From the NCBI RefSeq assembly GCF_014645655.1, contig NZ_BMMD01000025.1, positions 1 through 36,340 of the forward strand: 36,340 nt of DNA, in the 5' to 3' direction. The notes beneath the pieces are model-generated. The model was not told the DNA's origin, did not search any database, and saw only the letters and a list, made by a program, of their open reading frames with translations. This DNA comes from Agromyces bauzanensis (lineage in GTDB: Bacteria > Actinomycetota > Actinomycetes > Actinomycetales > Microbacteriaceae). The first letter of the stretch is position 1; the number at the start of each line of letters is the position of its first letter. The position numbers and the translations under genes were made by a program. This document shows, in pieces, positions 24,396-33,552 of this stretch.

Positions 24396-25020
24396 GCCCC
24401 AGCGAGCCCACGAACGCCCGGACCCGCGCCACCACCTCGTCGGGCACCTCGGCGACCGCGAAATGGCCGCCGTCGGCGAGCCGGTCGAACACGCGCAGGT
24501 CGCGGTAGTGCGAGCGGGCGAGCGACTCGGGGTGGCCGGCCTCGTGGCGCTCGATGAAGACCGCGCGGGCACCGACGTCGGCGGGATCGGTCCAGCCTGG
24601 TCGGCGTCGCCCTCGTAGTACGGGGCGGAACGACGACCCGATGCTCTGCGTGACCCAGTAGATCATCGCCTCGGTGAGGATGCGCTCGCGCGAGATGTGG
24701 CGCTCGACCGCCGAGAGATCGCCCGCCGGGGTGTCGCTCCACTCCACGAGCTTCTCGAAGCCAGTCGACGAGGCCCGCAGGCGAATCGTTGAGCGCGGCG
24801 GCGAGCGTGTCGGGGCGAGTGGCCTGCACGTGCCCGTAGGCGCCATCGGTGCCGTGCCGTGCCGCGAGCTCGGCGGAGAAGGCGCGCTCCGCGGCATCCG
24901 TCAGCGCCACGCGCTCCTCATCGGACGGGAAGTGCGCGTGCGTCGGGACGATGCCCATGACCTGTTCGGGATGGCTCGCGGCGATGAGGCCGCTGACGTT
25001 GGCCGTGACAGCCTCGCCGT
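24396..25020 (-). pseudogene. epoxide hydrolase (alpha/beta-hydrolase) 3' remnant
   Basis: The minus strand begins in mid-gene: GEAVTANVSGLIAASHPEQV, then MGIVPTHAHFPSDEERVALT and HVQATRPDTLAAALNDSPAG. A shift near 24762 gives EKLVEWSDTPAGDLSAVERH and TEAMIYWVTQSIGSSFRP. After two more small shifts GGHFAVAEVPDEVVARVRAF supplies the catalytic His. This is the microsomal-type epoxide hydrolase pattern. The N-terminal half with the nucleophile Asp is missing; the fragment starts exactly at the terminator of the upstream protease gene. Confidence 0.68.
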
Positions 25021-25021
25021 A

Positions 25022-25053
25022 GGTGGGCCCGCCTCCGAGGAGACGGGCCCACC
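25022..25053 (-). terminator. strong hairpin terminator of the M6 protease gene
   Basis: GGTGGGCCCG (25022-25031) pairs perfectly with CGGGCCCACC (25044-25053) around a 12-base loop. It lies 28 bases past the stop of the minus-strand protease gene. There is no U tract. Confidence 0.75.
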
Positions 25054-25081
25054 CGCGTCGCGAGGTGCAGGATGCCGCGGA

Positions 25082-27391
25082 CTACTCCGGGTTCGCCACG
25101 TCGACCGTCATGATGCCGCCGGTGTTCTGGCTGGTCACCGTCACGGTCACGCCGTGGCCGGCGACGTAGACGCCGCCGAGCGGGTTGGTCGAGCTGAAGT
25201 AGGTGTCCTCCGTGGCATCCGAGAACGTCGGCGCCTGCGTCTCGGTGCCGTCGGAGCCGACGGCGGCGACCGTCTCGACCGTCTGGTTCGGGCCGTGGCC
25301 GACCAGGACCTCCTTGTGCAATGCCACGGCATCGAGGGTCTGGGTGCCGAAGGTCGCATCGAACGGCTGGCGGCGGTTGCTCGGCGCCGTGCCGTCGGGA
25401 TACGTGAACTTCACCGGGCGCGCGTCCACCGGGAGTGCGAGGCCGTGACCCGGGTGGTCGATCGTGTTGTTGTCGGTGTAGGTCTCGTCGACCGCCCACA
25501 CGAGCATGCCGTCCTGGTATGGGAACCGCTCCACCCAGTCGGGCGCAGTGAATCCCTTGCTGAACTGGTACGGTCCGGTCTCGAGCGTCGCATCGTAGTC
25601 GACGTACGTGCGGTTCTCGACGAGATAGTACCGGTCGCCGACCGAGGTCTCCGTTCCGGTGCTGATCGTGAAGCCGCCATCGGCGACCCACTCGCCCTTG
25701 CCTGACTCGACGTCGTCGGTGAGGATCGTCGTTCCACCGCTCTTCACGACGATGTCGTCGATGAACGCACCCGCGAGGTGCACGCCGCCGTCGCTCTGGT
25801 ACCGGAACCGGAAGTCGACCGGGCCGCCGCCGGGCACCGTGAACCGGAGGGTCGACCAACGTCCGTTCGTCGTGCCGTCGATCGGCTGGCCGATCTGGAT
25901 CCACTTGCCCGAGGCATCCTTGTACTCGGCGTACAGGTAGTCGTAGCCGGCCTCGATGTCGTACCACGCCTTGGCCGTCACCGTCGCCTTCGAGACGCCC
26001 GTGAGGTCGAGCGTGCGCGCGAGGGTGGTGTTGAGGTCGTCGGCGCTGGAGGTCCACCAGGCGTTGCTGCCCGAGGCGGGCGTCGTGTAGCTGGTCTCGA
26101 TGCCCTCGTCGGGCACGTCGATGACGAGCGCCTGCTCCTGGCCGTCGGTCTGCAGCGCGGCGGGGCTCAGCGTGTACGAGCCGCTGCCGCCCTGGTCGAC
26201 CACCGCGTAGTCGAGCCATCCGAGCTGGAGCTTCTCCCACGGACCCATGTAGTTGGGCGTCGTGCCGATGTCGTCGGGGCCGTGGCCGAGCCACGAACCG
26301 CTCGACATGAGCGTCCAGAACGCGGTCGAGTTCTCGCCGCCTGCCGTGTCGTAGAGGTCGGGCAGGCCGAGGTCGTGCGCGTACTCGTGCGCGAACACGC
26401 CGAGGCCGCCGTTCTCCGCCTCGACCGTGTAGTCGCCGATCCAGTAGCCGGTGTCGCCGATCTGGGCACCACCGAAGAGCGCCTGATCGGAGGGGCCGGT
26501 CACGCCGTAGTCGGTGGAGTTGACGTACCACCGGTGCGACCAGATGGCGTCCGCGCCCTGCGCGCCGCCGCCTGCATCCTCGCCCTCGCCGGCGTGCACC
26601 GCCTGGAAGTGGTCGAGGTACCCGTCGGGCTCGTCGAAGTTGCCGTCGTTGTCGTGGTCGTACCTGTCCCACACGTCGAACGTCGCGAGCTCGGCCTGGA
26701 TCTCGTCGACGGTCTTTCCGGCCGTGACCTGGGTCTGGTACCAGGCGTTGCCGGAGTCCTCGATGAACTGCCAGGCGCCGCCGGCGTCCTCGACGCTGTT
26801 GTCGCCGTAGCTCGACGCGTTGCCCGGCACCCGCACCCAGTCGCTGACCTCGCCGGCGACCGTGTAGTTGCCCGACGACTGCTTGGAGTAGAAGTCGGCG
26901 AACGACTCCTCGGTGGTCGCCGGGTCGCCGTCGCCGAAGAACAGCTCCTCGTAGTAGGCGGTCGTGAAGTCGGGTGCCCAGTGCGTGCTGTTGTTCACGG
27001 CGCGATCGGGCTCGGGGATCTCGTTGTGCAGCGGCCCGGGCGTGGTGCCGAGCTTGCCGCTGCCCTGGTCGCCGAACTCGGAGAGGATCGTGAACAGCCG
27101 GCCGGTGCCGGTGACGGCGGCCTCGTAGTACTTGTCCTCGGCGAGCTGCACCACGCCGTCTTCGTCGGGGGCGGCCCGACCGGAGAGGATCAGCTCCTGC
27201 GCCGCCTTTCGGCGTTCGTCCTGGCGGGCGGTGAGCGGGCCCGGACGGTTGTCGAGGCGTTGGGCCGTGGCCTGGTCCGAGGTGGGGCTGTCGGCCGGCG
27301 CTGCGATCGCGGCCGGCCCGAGGGCCGCTCCGGCGATCACCGTGGCACCCGCCGTAGCGGCGGCGAGCATGCCCCGCGTGCGTCGTTTCAC
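25082..27391 (-). CDS. secreted M6-family metalloprotease (immune inhibitor A type)
   Basis: A 769-aa exported zinc protease. A Sec signal (VKRRTRGMLAAATAGATVIA, then GAALGPAAIAAPA) ends near residue 30 at AIA-AP. A propeptide with QDERRKAAQELILSGRA precedes the M6 catalytic domain. The zinc site HEYAHDLGLPD is at residues 335-345 (His335, Glu336, His339, Asp345), followed by the Met-turn-like TLMSSGSW. The C-terminal half has a MAM/jelly-roll-like domain (about 420-620) and an immune-inhibitor-type end. GTG 27391 is chosen because AAGGAG lies six bases upstream; the open frame upstream to 27433 is leader. It probably degrades external protein. It is a single gene with its own terminator. Confidence 0.93.
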   Translation of the reverse strand: MKRRTRGMLAAATAGATVIAGAALGPAAIAAPADSPTSDQATAQRLDNRPGPLTARQDERRKAAQELILSGRAAPDEDGVVQLAEDKYYEAAVTGTGRLFTILSEFGDQGSGKLGTTPGPLHNEIPEPDRAVNNSTHWAPDFTTAYYEELFFGDGDPATTEESFADFYSKQSSGNYTVAGEVSDWVRVPGNASSYGDNSVEDAGGAWQFIEDSGNAWYQTQVTAGKTVDEIQAELATFDVWDRYDHDNDGNFDEPDGYLDHFQAVHAGEGEDAGGGAQGADAIWSHRWYVNSTDYGVTGPSDQALFGGAQIGDTGYWIGDYTVEAENGGLGVFAHEYAHDLGLPDLYDTAGGENSTAFWTLMSSGSWLGHGPDDIGTTPNYMGPWEKLQLGWLDYAVVDQGGSGSYTLSPAALQTDGQEQALVIDVPDEGIETSYTTPASGSNAWWTSSADDLNTTLARTLDLTGVSKATVTAKAWYDIEAGYDYLYAEYKDASGKWIQIGQPIDGTTNGRWSTLRFTVPGGGPVDFRFRYQSDGGVHLAGAFIDDIVVKSGGTTILTDDVESGKGEWVADGGFTISTGTETSVGDRYYLVENRTYVDYDATLETGPYQFSKGFTAPDWVERFPYQDGMLVWAVDETYTDNNTIDHPGHGLALPVDARPVKFTYPDGTAPSNRRQPFDATFGTQTLDAVALHKEVLVGHGPNQTVETVAAVGSDGTETQAPTFSDATEDTYFSSTNPLGGVYVAGHGVTVTVTSQNTGGIMTVDVANPE

Positions 27392-27414
27392 GAGGTTCTC
27401 CTTCACAGAAAAGC

Positions 27415-27465
27415 GCCCGGGATCGCCGGGCATGGTGCGGTCACGCTAGCACCCCCGTTCGGGGG
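27415..27465 (-). promoter_or_regulatory. promoter and leader hairpin of the M6 protease gene
   Basis: On the minus strand TGCTAGCGT resembles an extended -10 element. Just upstream, CCCCCGTTCGGGGG (27452-27465) is a perfect dyad near the -35. In the leader, GCCCGG and CCGGGC (27415-27431) could form a small hairpin. Regulation is plausible but unproven. Confidence 0.4.
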
Positions 27466-27602
27466 AGGGGAAGAGGTTGACCGCAGTCATCTTTCTGAGG
27501 ATTTCGCAGCTTCGGCGGCGCGCCCCGACCGAGCGCGAGCGGATGTCTCGACCGTCCCGGATTCCCGCCTCGCGCGCGGCCCGGGCGGATGCCGCGCCCG
27601 CG

Positions 27603-28041
27603 TCACCACGCCATCAGGCGCTCGGGGGTGAACACGATCGGCGTGTTGAACATCTCGGAGATGGCGTCGAGCGACATGCCGTAGTCGGTGATCGCCTCGG
27701 CGTACTTCGACTCGTAGGCGTCTCGGAATTCGGTGATCACCTCGGCGGCACTGCGGCTCGAGATCTGCGCCGTGCCGGTGAGCACGACGACGTCGTTGCC
27801 GAAGCGACCGCTCTCGAGATGCACGAGCACCGGCGAGCCGCGACGGACGTGCTCCACCTTCACGGCGTCGGGCCGGCTGAACACGAGCGCCCTGCCGTCG
27901 TGCCAGAAGAACCACACCGGCACGGCGTGCGGTCGACCGTCGGGATGGGTGGTGACGAACCAGCAGATTGAGGTCGCGGTCGAGCTTGCCGAGGGCCTTC
28001 TCGTGCTCGGGCATGGCGGGGTCGAGGAGTTCGCTGCTCAT
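27603..28041 (-). pseudogene. pyridoxamine-5'-phosphate-oxidase-like protein, 5' frameshift
   Basis: ATG 28039-28041 gives MSSELLDPAMPEHEKALGKL and then DRDLN. The natural continuation ICWFVTTHPDGRPHAVPVWF lies in another frame, so one or two bases are missing near 27968. From there the frame is intact: VFSRPDAVKVEHVRRGSPVL, LTGTAQISSRSAAEV, to VFTPERLMAW. This is the FMN- or F420-binding split-barrel family (PNPOx-like or F420-dependent). A start at GTG 27921-27923 would give a 106-residue protein lacking the first strands. Confidence 0.7.
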
Positions 28042-28060
28042 GCCGCCAACGTGCGCGGGG

Positions 28061-28163
28061 CCGCCGACATGGCCGAGGGGCCGCCGACATGGCCGAGGGG
28101 GCCGCCGACATGGCCGAGGGGGTCGCCGACATGGCCGAGGGGACACACGACACGGTCGAGGGG
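28061..28163. repeat. tandem repeats of 20-22 bp
   Basis: Four near-identical units of CCGCCGACATGGCCGAGGGG start at about 28061, 28081, 28102 and 28123, differing only in the number of Gs at the joint. A degenerate unit (ACGACACGGTCGAGGGG) and a further partial one follow. They lie between the oxidoreductase terminator and the PNPOx-like gene start, spanning the latter's upstream region. Confidence 0.85.
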
Positions 28164-28172
28164 GCACGGCAT

Positions 28173-28209
28173 GGTGCGAGGGGTGGGCGTCACGCCCACC
28201 CCTCGCACC
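28173..28209 (-). terminator. 37-bp palindrome, terminator of the oxidoreductase gene
   Basis: GGTGCGAGGGGTGGGCGT (28173-28190) and ACGCCCACCCCTCGCACC (28192-28209) are perfect complements around a single base. The minus-strand oxidoreductase gene ends at 28214, four bases away. This is an exceptionally stable hairpin for a terminator. Confidence 0.85.
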
Positions 28210-28213
28210 GGGC

Positions 28214-29086
28214 TCAGGCCGCGGCGCCGACACGCACGACGGCGCGCAGGCCCTCCACAAGGGGCGTCGTCGGCCGGCCGATGAGCCGCGCCAGCGTGGG
28301 GTCGGCGTCGGCGAGTGCGCCCTCGCGAATGCCGGACTCGAGCGCCGCGACGAACCCGGCCGTGCCCTCGTCGAGTCCGGCCGCCTGCAGGCCCGCGAGG
28401 CGCTCCTCGGTCGTGAGCGGCGAGTAGACGACCTCGCGTCCCACGATCTGGGAGGCCGCGTCCGCGAGGTCGTCGAAGCTCCAGGCGTCGTCGCCCGAGA
28501 ACTCGTAGACCTGGCCGAGGTGCCCGCCTTCGAGGAGCACGACGGCGGCACCCTCGGCGAAGTCGGCGCGGGTGGCGCTGGCCACTCGCCCGTCGCCCAC
28601 GGACGACGCGATCACGCCGGTCGACGCGGCGAGCGAGACATCCGATGCGTAGTTCTCGGTGTACCAGTTGTGACGCACGATCACGGCCGGGACGCCCGAC
28701 GCCGCGATGGCCTCCTCGGTGGCCTTGTGGTCGGGCGTGAGCACGAGGTTCGTGGTGGTGGCGTGCGGCGCGCTCGTGTAGACGAGCTTCGCGACGCCGG
28801 CGGCCTTGGCGGCGTCGATGACGTTCCGGTGCCCGTCGAGCCGCTTGCCGGGCTCGGATCCCGAGATGAGCAGCACGGCGTCGACGCCCTCAAGGGCGGC
28901 GGCGATGGTCTCGGGGCGGTCGTAGTCGAGTTCGGCGGTGCGGATGCCGCGAGCCGCGACGTCGGCGAGCTTCGACGTGTCGCGGGCGGTCGCGATGACG
29001 TCGGCGGGGTCGGCGCCGCGGGCGAGCAGCGCGTCGACGACGAGGCGGCCGAGCTGGCCCGAGGCGGCGGTCACGAGGATGGTCAT
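28214..29086 (-). CDS. NAD(P)H-binding oxidoreductase (QorB/NmrA-like)
   Basis: A 290-aa atypical short-chain dehydrogenase resembling the NAD(P)H:quinone oxidoreductase QorB. The Rossmann motif is TAASGQLGRLVVDALLARGA at residues 6-25. Typical segments are VLLISGSEPGKRLDGHRNVI, LVYTSAPHATTTNLVLTPDH and VIVRHNWYTENY. ATG 29084-29086 is preceded by GGAAGGA; an upstream ATG at 29119 lacks one. It is divergent from an HxlR regulator, the usual arrangement for quinone- or aldehyde-responsive control. Confidence 0.9.
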   Translation of the reverse strand: MTILVTAASGQLGRLVVDALLARGADPADVIATARDTSKLADVAARGIRTAELDYDRPETIAAALEGVDAVLLISGSEPGKRLDGHRNVIDAAKAAGVAKLVYTSAPHATTTNLVLTPDHKATEEAIAASGVPAVIVRHNWYTENYASDVSLAASTGVIASSVGDGRVASATRADFAEGAAVVLLEGGHLGQVYEFSGDDAWSFDDLADAASQIVGREVVYSPLTTEERLAGLQAAGLDEGTAGFVAALESGIREGALADADPTLARLIGRPTTPLVEGLRAVVRVGAAA

Positions 29087-29150
29087 GATGGTCCTTCCGG
29101 TTGGAGTCATCGACTGCAACCGGATGTCTCCCGCTCACCTTCCCGTTTTA

Positions 29151-29187
29151 TGGTACCCACTTTGGTGTAATGTACCCACATGGTGGT
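29151..29187. promoter_or_regulatory. two operator-like repeats between qorB-like and hxlR-like genes
   Basis: GTACCCACTTTGGTGT (29153-29168) and GTACCCACATGGTGGT (29172-29187) are direct repeats 19 bases apart, and each is itself an imperfect dyad (TACC-CAC / GTGGTA type). TGTAAT (29167-29172) fits a -10 for the plus-strand gene, and the second repeat covers its ATG, suggesting a leaderless, autorepressed mRNA. Confidence 0.6.
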
Positions 29188-29542
29188 AAGTCTTGCGGAG
29201 ATCCGGGAACGCTCGGGCGAAGTGTTCATGGAGGGGTGCCCCACGCGCGTGGTGCTCGACCACATCATGAGCAAGTGGGGCGTGCTCGTGCTGCTCGCGC
29301 TCACCGACGGCACCCGCCGGTGGGGCGAACTGCGTCGCGAGGTGCAGGGCGTCAGCGAGAAGATGCTCGCCTCGACGCTGCGCACCCTCGAGGCCGACGG
29401 GCTCGTGGCGCGCACGTCGTATCCCGAGGTGCCGCCGCGGGTCGAGTACGCGCTGACCCCGCTCGGGGAGGAGCTCATGGAGCGCATGATGCCGCTCGTG
29501 GAGTGGGTGGCGGCACGGGCGAGCGGGATCATCTCGCGCTGA
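29180..29542 (+). CDS. HxlR-family transcriptional regulator
   Basis: A 120-aa winged-helix regulator. EGCPTRVVLDHIMSKWGVLV carries the Cys near the N-terminus that many HxlR/DUF24 proteins use to sense quinones or aldehydes. RRWGELRREVQGVSEKMLAS is the recognition region, and YPEVPPRVEYALTPLGEEL is the wing and dimer helix. It likely represses itself and the divergent oxidoreductase gene through the repeats that overlap its start. A tiny frame of 32 codons (29542-29640) overlaps its stop as TGATG; I cannot tell whether it is a gene. Confidence 0.92.
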   Translation: MVVSLAEIRERSGEVFMEGCPTRVVLDHIMSKWGVLVLLALTDGTRRWGELRREVQGVSEKMLASTLRTLEADGLVARTSYPEVPPRVEYALTPLGEELMERMMPLVEWVAARASGIISR

Positions 29543-29645
29543 TGGCCGCGGTGCCCCAGCGGCCGGGCGCGCCGGACGGGGGGCAGTTCCTGCTCGAACT
29601 CGAGGGCGCGGAAGGGGTGGCGCAGCGGCGGCTGTTCTGAGTCAC

Positions 29646-30116
29646 ATGAGACCGCGGCACCGCAGCTCGGAGTGGAGCGAGGCGCGGTTGCGTCATGCTG
29701 GGATGCATGCCCGCCGGGTGCGGCGCGAGCGCGACCACACCGTGTACGCGCCGGCGTTCGAACGCGACGTCGACGAGCCGGTGGCCGGGGAGATCGCCAT
29801 CGCGCCGACGCACGGCATCGTGGTCGTCGAGGGCGACTACGTGCTCGACGAGTCCGAGCCGTGGCGGCGCGTGCGCGGCCTGCTCGATGAGGCGTGGTTC
29901 TGCGACGCTGACGACGACGAGCGGATGCCGCGCCTGGTGCGCCGGCATACCGAGTTCGGTCGCTCGCCCGAGGCGGCGCAGGCATGGGCGGCGGAGGTCG
30001 ACGGCGCGAACGCGCGGCGCATCGCGCCCGGCCGTGAGCGCGCCGACCTCGTGGTGTCGGGCGTCACGTGGGAGGTGGTCGCCGAGCGGCGAGGGAGGGG
30101 CATCCCGCCTCGGTGA
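29646..30116 (+). pseudogene. 3' fragment of a nucleoside/sugar kinase-like gene
   Basis: The clear part starts at about 29725: DHTVYAPAFERDVDEPVAGE, then GIVVVEGDYVLDESEPWRRV, LLDEAWFCDADDDERMPRLV and SPEAAQAWAAEVDGANARRI. This is the C-terminal half of the P-loop kinase family that includes pantothenate-kinase-like and fructose-transport kinases. The P-loop half is missing and residues 1-25 of the open frame do not look native. It could be expressed, but not as an active kinase. Confidence 0.68.
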
Positions 30117-30153
30117 GCACGGAGGTCATCGGCGACCTTTCGGCCTCGCCCGC

Positions 30154-30756
30154 TCAGCTCGGCTGGTCGGGCGCCGGTGCCAGCGCCGGCACGAGGAGCC
30201 GGATGCCCCGGAGCGCGAAGTCCGCGGCATCCGTCACCTCCATCTCGCCCTCGTAGGCGGCGAGGTACGCCCGATGGAATGCGAGCCCCACGAGCAGGTG
30301 GGCGGCGGCCTCGAGGTCGGCGTCGGGGCGGATGCGGCCGGCCGCCTGCTCCTCGGCGAGGAGGCCGACGACGAGCGGCACGACGCCCTCGGGACCGGCG
30401 CCGTGCGCCCGCACGCCGTCGCGATGCTCGGCGAGCAGGTCGGGGGCGCTGAAGATCGACACCGAGAGAGGGAAGGTCCGCGTGAAGTAGGAGAGGAGCG
30501 CCGAGACGATGCCCGCCAGCGACGACGTCAGGTCGGATCGGTCGGATGCCGCGGGCAGCTCGATGCGGGGCATCCGCTCGCTGAGCACCGCGACGAAGAG
30601 CTGCTGCTTGTCGGTGAAGTACTTGTAGAGCATGCCCTCGGAGTACCCCGCTGCGCGGGCGAGTTCGCGGGTCGTCGCACCGGCCACGCCGCGTTGGCTG
30701 AGCACCGTGGCGGCCGCGTCGAGGATGCGCTCTCGGGCTGGTGACGAGGAGGTCAT
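30154..30756 (-). CDS. TetR-family transcriptional regulator
   Basis: A 200-aa regulator. The N-terminal helix-turn-helix is complete: ARERILDAAATVLSQRGVAG, then TTRELARAAGYSEGMLYKYF and TDKQQLFVAVL. The ligand domain (about 60-200) has no recognisable specificity. It is divergent from the membrane methyltransferase-like gene. A dyad in the intergenic region matches the general TetR operator form, so it probably represses itself and the neighbour. Confidence 0.92.
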   Translation of the reverse strand: MTSSSPARERILDAAATVLSQRGVAGATTRELARAAGYSEGMLYKYFTDKQQLFVAVLSERMPRIELPAASDRSDLTSSLAGIVSALLSYFTRTFPLSVSIFSAPDLLAEHRDGVRAHGAGPEGVVPLVVGLLAEEQAAGRIRPDADLEAAAHLLVGLAFHRAYLAAYEGEMEVTDAADFALRGIRLLVPALAPAPDQPS

Positions 30757-30784
30757 GGGTTCGTCTCCTTGGGATGCCGGGAAG

Positions 30785-30800
30785 GTGAGCGTTCACTCAC
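30785..30800. promoter_or_regulatory. TetR-type operator dyad
   Basis: GTGAGCGTTCACTCAC is a 16-bp dyad with 7-base arms and one mismatch. It lies 29 bases upstream of the tetR-like start and 54 bases upstream of the divergent gene, well placed to control both. Confidence 0.65.
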
Positions 30801-30853
30801 GGTAGCAGCCGGTCCTGAGTGGGGGAGGATGGGGCTCGACGAGGGAGGCGATC

Positions 30854-31306
30854 GTGAGGGACCGGGCGAACTGGTTGGTGTGGGCGCAGTTCCTGCTGCT
30901 CGCCCTGCTACTCCTGCCGGGTCGGCCGCTGTGGGGTGCGCCCTGGATCACTGTCGGCGCGGTGCTCCTCGCGCTCGTCGGCGCGGGGCTTGCGACCGCC
31001 GGCGTCGTGGCCCTCGGCCGGAACCTGGTGCCGTGGGTCGCGCCCAAGCCCGGCGCTCCGCTCCGCACGGGCGGCATCTACGGGTGGACGCGCAACCCCA
31101 TCTACCTCGGCATCCTCATCGGCGCGGCCGGCTGGGTGCTCTGGCGCGGGCGAATCGAGCTCGTCGTGATCTGGGTGCTCCTGGTCGCCGTGCTCGTCAC
31201 GAAGATGCATGTCGAACAGCGCCGCCTCCTCGACGCGTTCGGCGACGAGTACCGCGAGTACGCGGCGCGCACGCCGTTGCTGCTGTTCGCCCGCGGCATC
31301 CGCTGA
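30854..31306 (+). CDS. isoprenylcysteine methyltransferase-like (ICMT/PEMT) membrane protein
   Basis: A 150-aa integral membrane protein. Helices at about residues 7-24 (WLVWAQFLLLALLLLPG), 31-53 and 82-115 flank the conserved segment GGIYGWTRNPIYLGILIGAA, the S-adenosylmethionine-binding signature of the ICMT/phospholipid-methyltransferase superfamily. The end VEQRRLLDAFGDEYREYAAR is also typical (EE/DEY motif). Bacterial substrates are unknown. GTG 30854 has GGGAGG upstream. It is probably controlled by the divergent TetR. Confidence 0.88.
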   Translation: MRDRANWLVWAQFLLLALLLLPGRPLWGAPWITVGAVLLALVGAGLATAGVVALGRNLVPWVAPKPGAPLRTGGIYGWTRNPIYLGILIGAAGWVLWRGRIELVVIWVLLVAVLVTKMHVEQRRLLDAFGDEYREYAARTPLLLFARGIR

Positions 31307-31309
31307 CCT

Positions 31310-31394
31310 CGACGGCCACGGCCGGCCGGGCAGCCTCGACGTGGTGTACGAACCCGACTACCTCGAGACGTTGCGCGGCGAATGGCCCGAGTGA
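31310..31394 (+). pseudogene. C-terminal remnant of an antitoxin gene
   Basis: The plus strand reads DGHGRPGSLDVVYEPDYLET and then LRGEWPE with TGA at 31392-31394, overlapping the ATG of a PIN remnant at 31382. The position and overlap are those of a TA pair. It follows the methyltransferase-like gene without room for an N-terminus. The antitoxin family cannot be told. Confidence 0.4.
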
Positions 31395-31580
31395 TCGCGC
31401 TCGACGCGAGCGTGGTCATCGCGCACCTGTCGTCCCGCGACCCGCACCATGCCGCAGCGGGGCGATTCTTCCGCGCGCATCTCGACGCCGAGTTCGAACC
31501 GTGCCGGACTCGCGACGTTCGACGAGCGGCTCGCGCGCGCGGCCTCGACGTTCGGCATCGCCGTCGTCGACCTCGCCTGA
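31382..31580 (+). pseudogene. PIN-domain toxin with large internal deletion
   Basis: ATG 31382 gives MARVIALDASVVIAHLSSRD and HHAAAGRFFRAHLDAE, the N-terminal PIN strand with the first catalytic Asp. Only about 20 bases later the other end of the fold appears: LATFDERLARAASTFGIAVV, then DLA and TGA at 31578-31580. About two thirds of the domain, with the second and third acidic residues, is missing. The long open frame that continues past 31580 in the first reading frame is antisense to the maltokinase gene and is not coding. Confidence 0.62.
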
Positions 31581-31588
31581 GCAGCGGG

Positions 31589-33034
<1,446 letters not shown>

Positions 33035-33145
33035 GCCTGAACAGTAGGGCGGGCGGCATCCGAAGTCGAGAACCCGACCGGGGGGTCCGCCCGAGCGTGT
33101 CGCGGGCGATACTGGGAGGCGGGAAGACTCACGGGGGAGGTCTCG

Positions 33146-33427
33146 ATGGCCTACGAGGTTCGCATCATCCAGCAGCCGCGGCAGGATCTGGCGGTCGTGC
33201 GCAGGCGCACGACGTTCGGCGAGATCCCGACGTTCATGGGCTCGGCGTTCGAGAAGGTCGCGGCCCATCTCGGCCCGAAGGGCCTGCTCGGGGAGGGGCC
33301 GGCGATGGCCGAGAAGGGCCGCGAGCTCGACGAGACCACCATGTGGGAGGAGTGCTGGAGCCCACCCGGCACGCCCGACGACCAGACGAAGACGGTCGTC
33401 TACTGCCCGCTGAAGGCCGCGGCCTGA
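33146..33427 (+). CDS. GyrI-like effector-binding-domain protein, shortened
   Basis: A 93-aa protein. The N-terminus YEVRIIQQPRQDLAVVRRRT and FGEIPTFMGSAFEKVAAHLG matches the first strands and helix of GyrI/AraC-type effector-binding domains. The end GRELDETTMWEECWSPPGTP and KTVVYCPLK matches their last strand. The middle (about 60 residues of a usual 150-160) is absent without a frameshift, so it looks like an in-frame deletion. ATG 33146 has GGGGGAGG upstream. Its function is unknown and it may be inactive. Confidence 0.7.
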   Translation: MAYEVRIIQQPRQDLAVVRRRTTFGEIPTFMGSAFEKVAAHLGPKGLLGEGPAMAEKGRELDETTMWEECWSPPGTPDDQTKTVVYCPLKAAA

Positions 33428-33509
33428 GGCGCGTCGTGGGCAGGGATCGGTGCCCGTTGAGGCATATGGCTGGCCGGAGGCTCGGAGTGGTTCGTACGAT
33501 CGGCGGTAT

Positions 33510-33529
33510 CGCGACATCCTGATGTCGCG
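33510..33529. promoter_or_regulatory. palindrome upstream of the zinc-ribbon protein gene
   Basis: CGCGACATC (33510-33518) and GATGTCGCG (33521-33529) form a perfect 9-bp dyad around CT, 23 bases before the ATG. TACGAT at about 33495-33500 could be the -10, so the dyad would be at the start of the mRNA. It may be an operator or an RNA hairpin. Confidence 0.55.
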
Positions 33530-33552
33530 CTGCAACGGCCGGAGGGACGGGG

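Noticed and set aside
22713..24572. Minus-strand open frame of 619 codons
   Set aside because: It is antisense to the DUF222-HNH gene, with Arg/Pro/Ala-rich low-complexity translation.
25778..27631. Long plus-strand open frame of over 600 codons
   Set aside because: It is antisense to the M6 protease gene, which has a signal peptide, zinc motif and ribosome-binding site. Long antisense frames are common at this G/C content.
28061..28163. CRISPR-like array
   Set aside because: The units are contiguous with no variable spacers and no cas genes are near.
27968..29170. Plus-strand open frame of 400 codons
   Set aside because: It reads through the tandem repeat and is antisense to the QorB-like gene.
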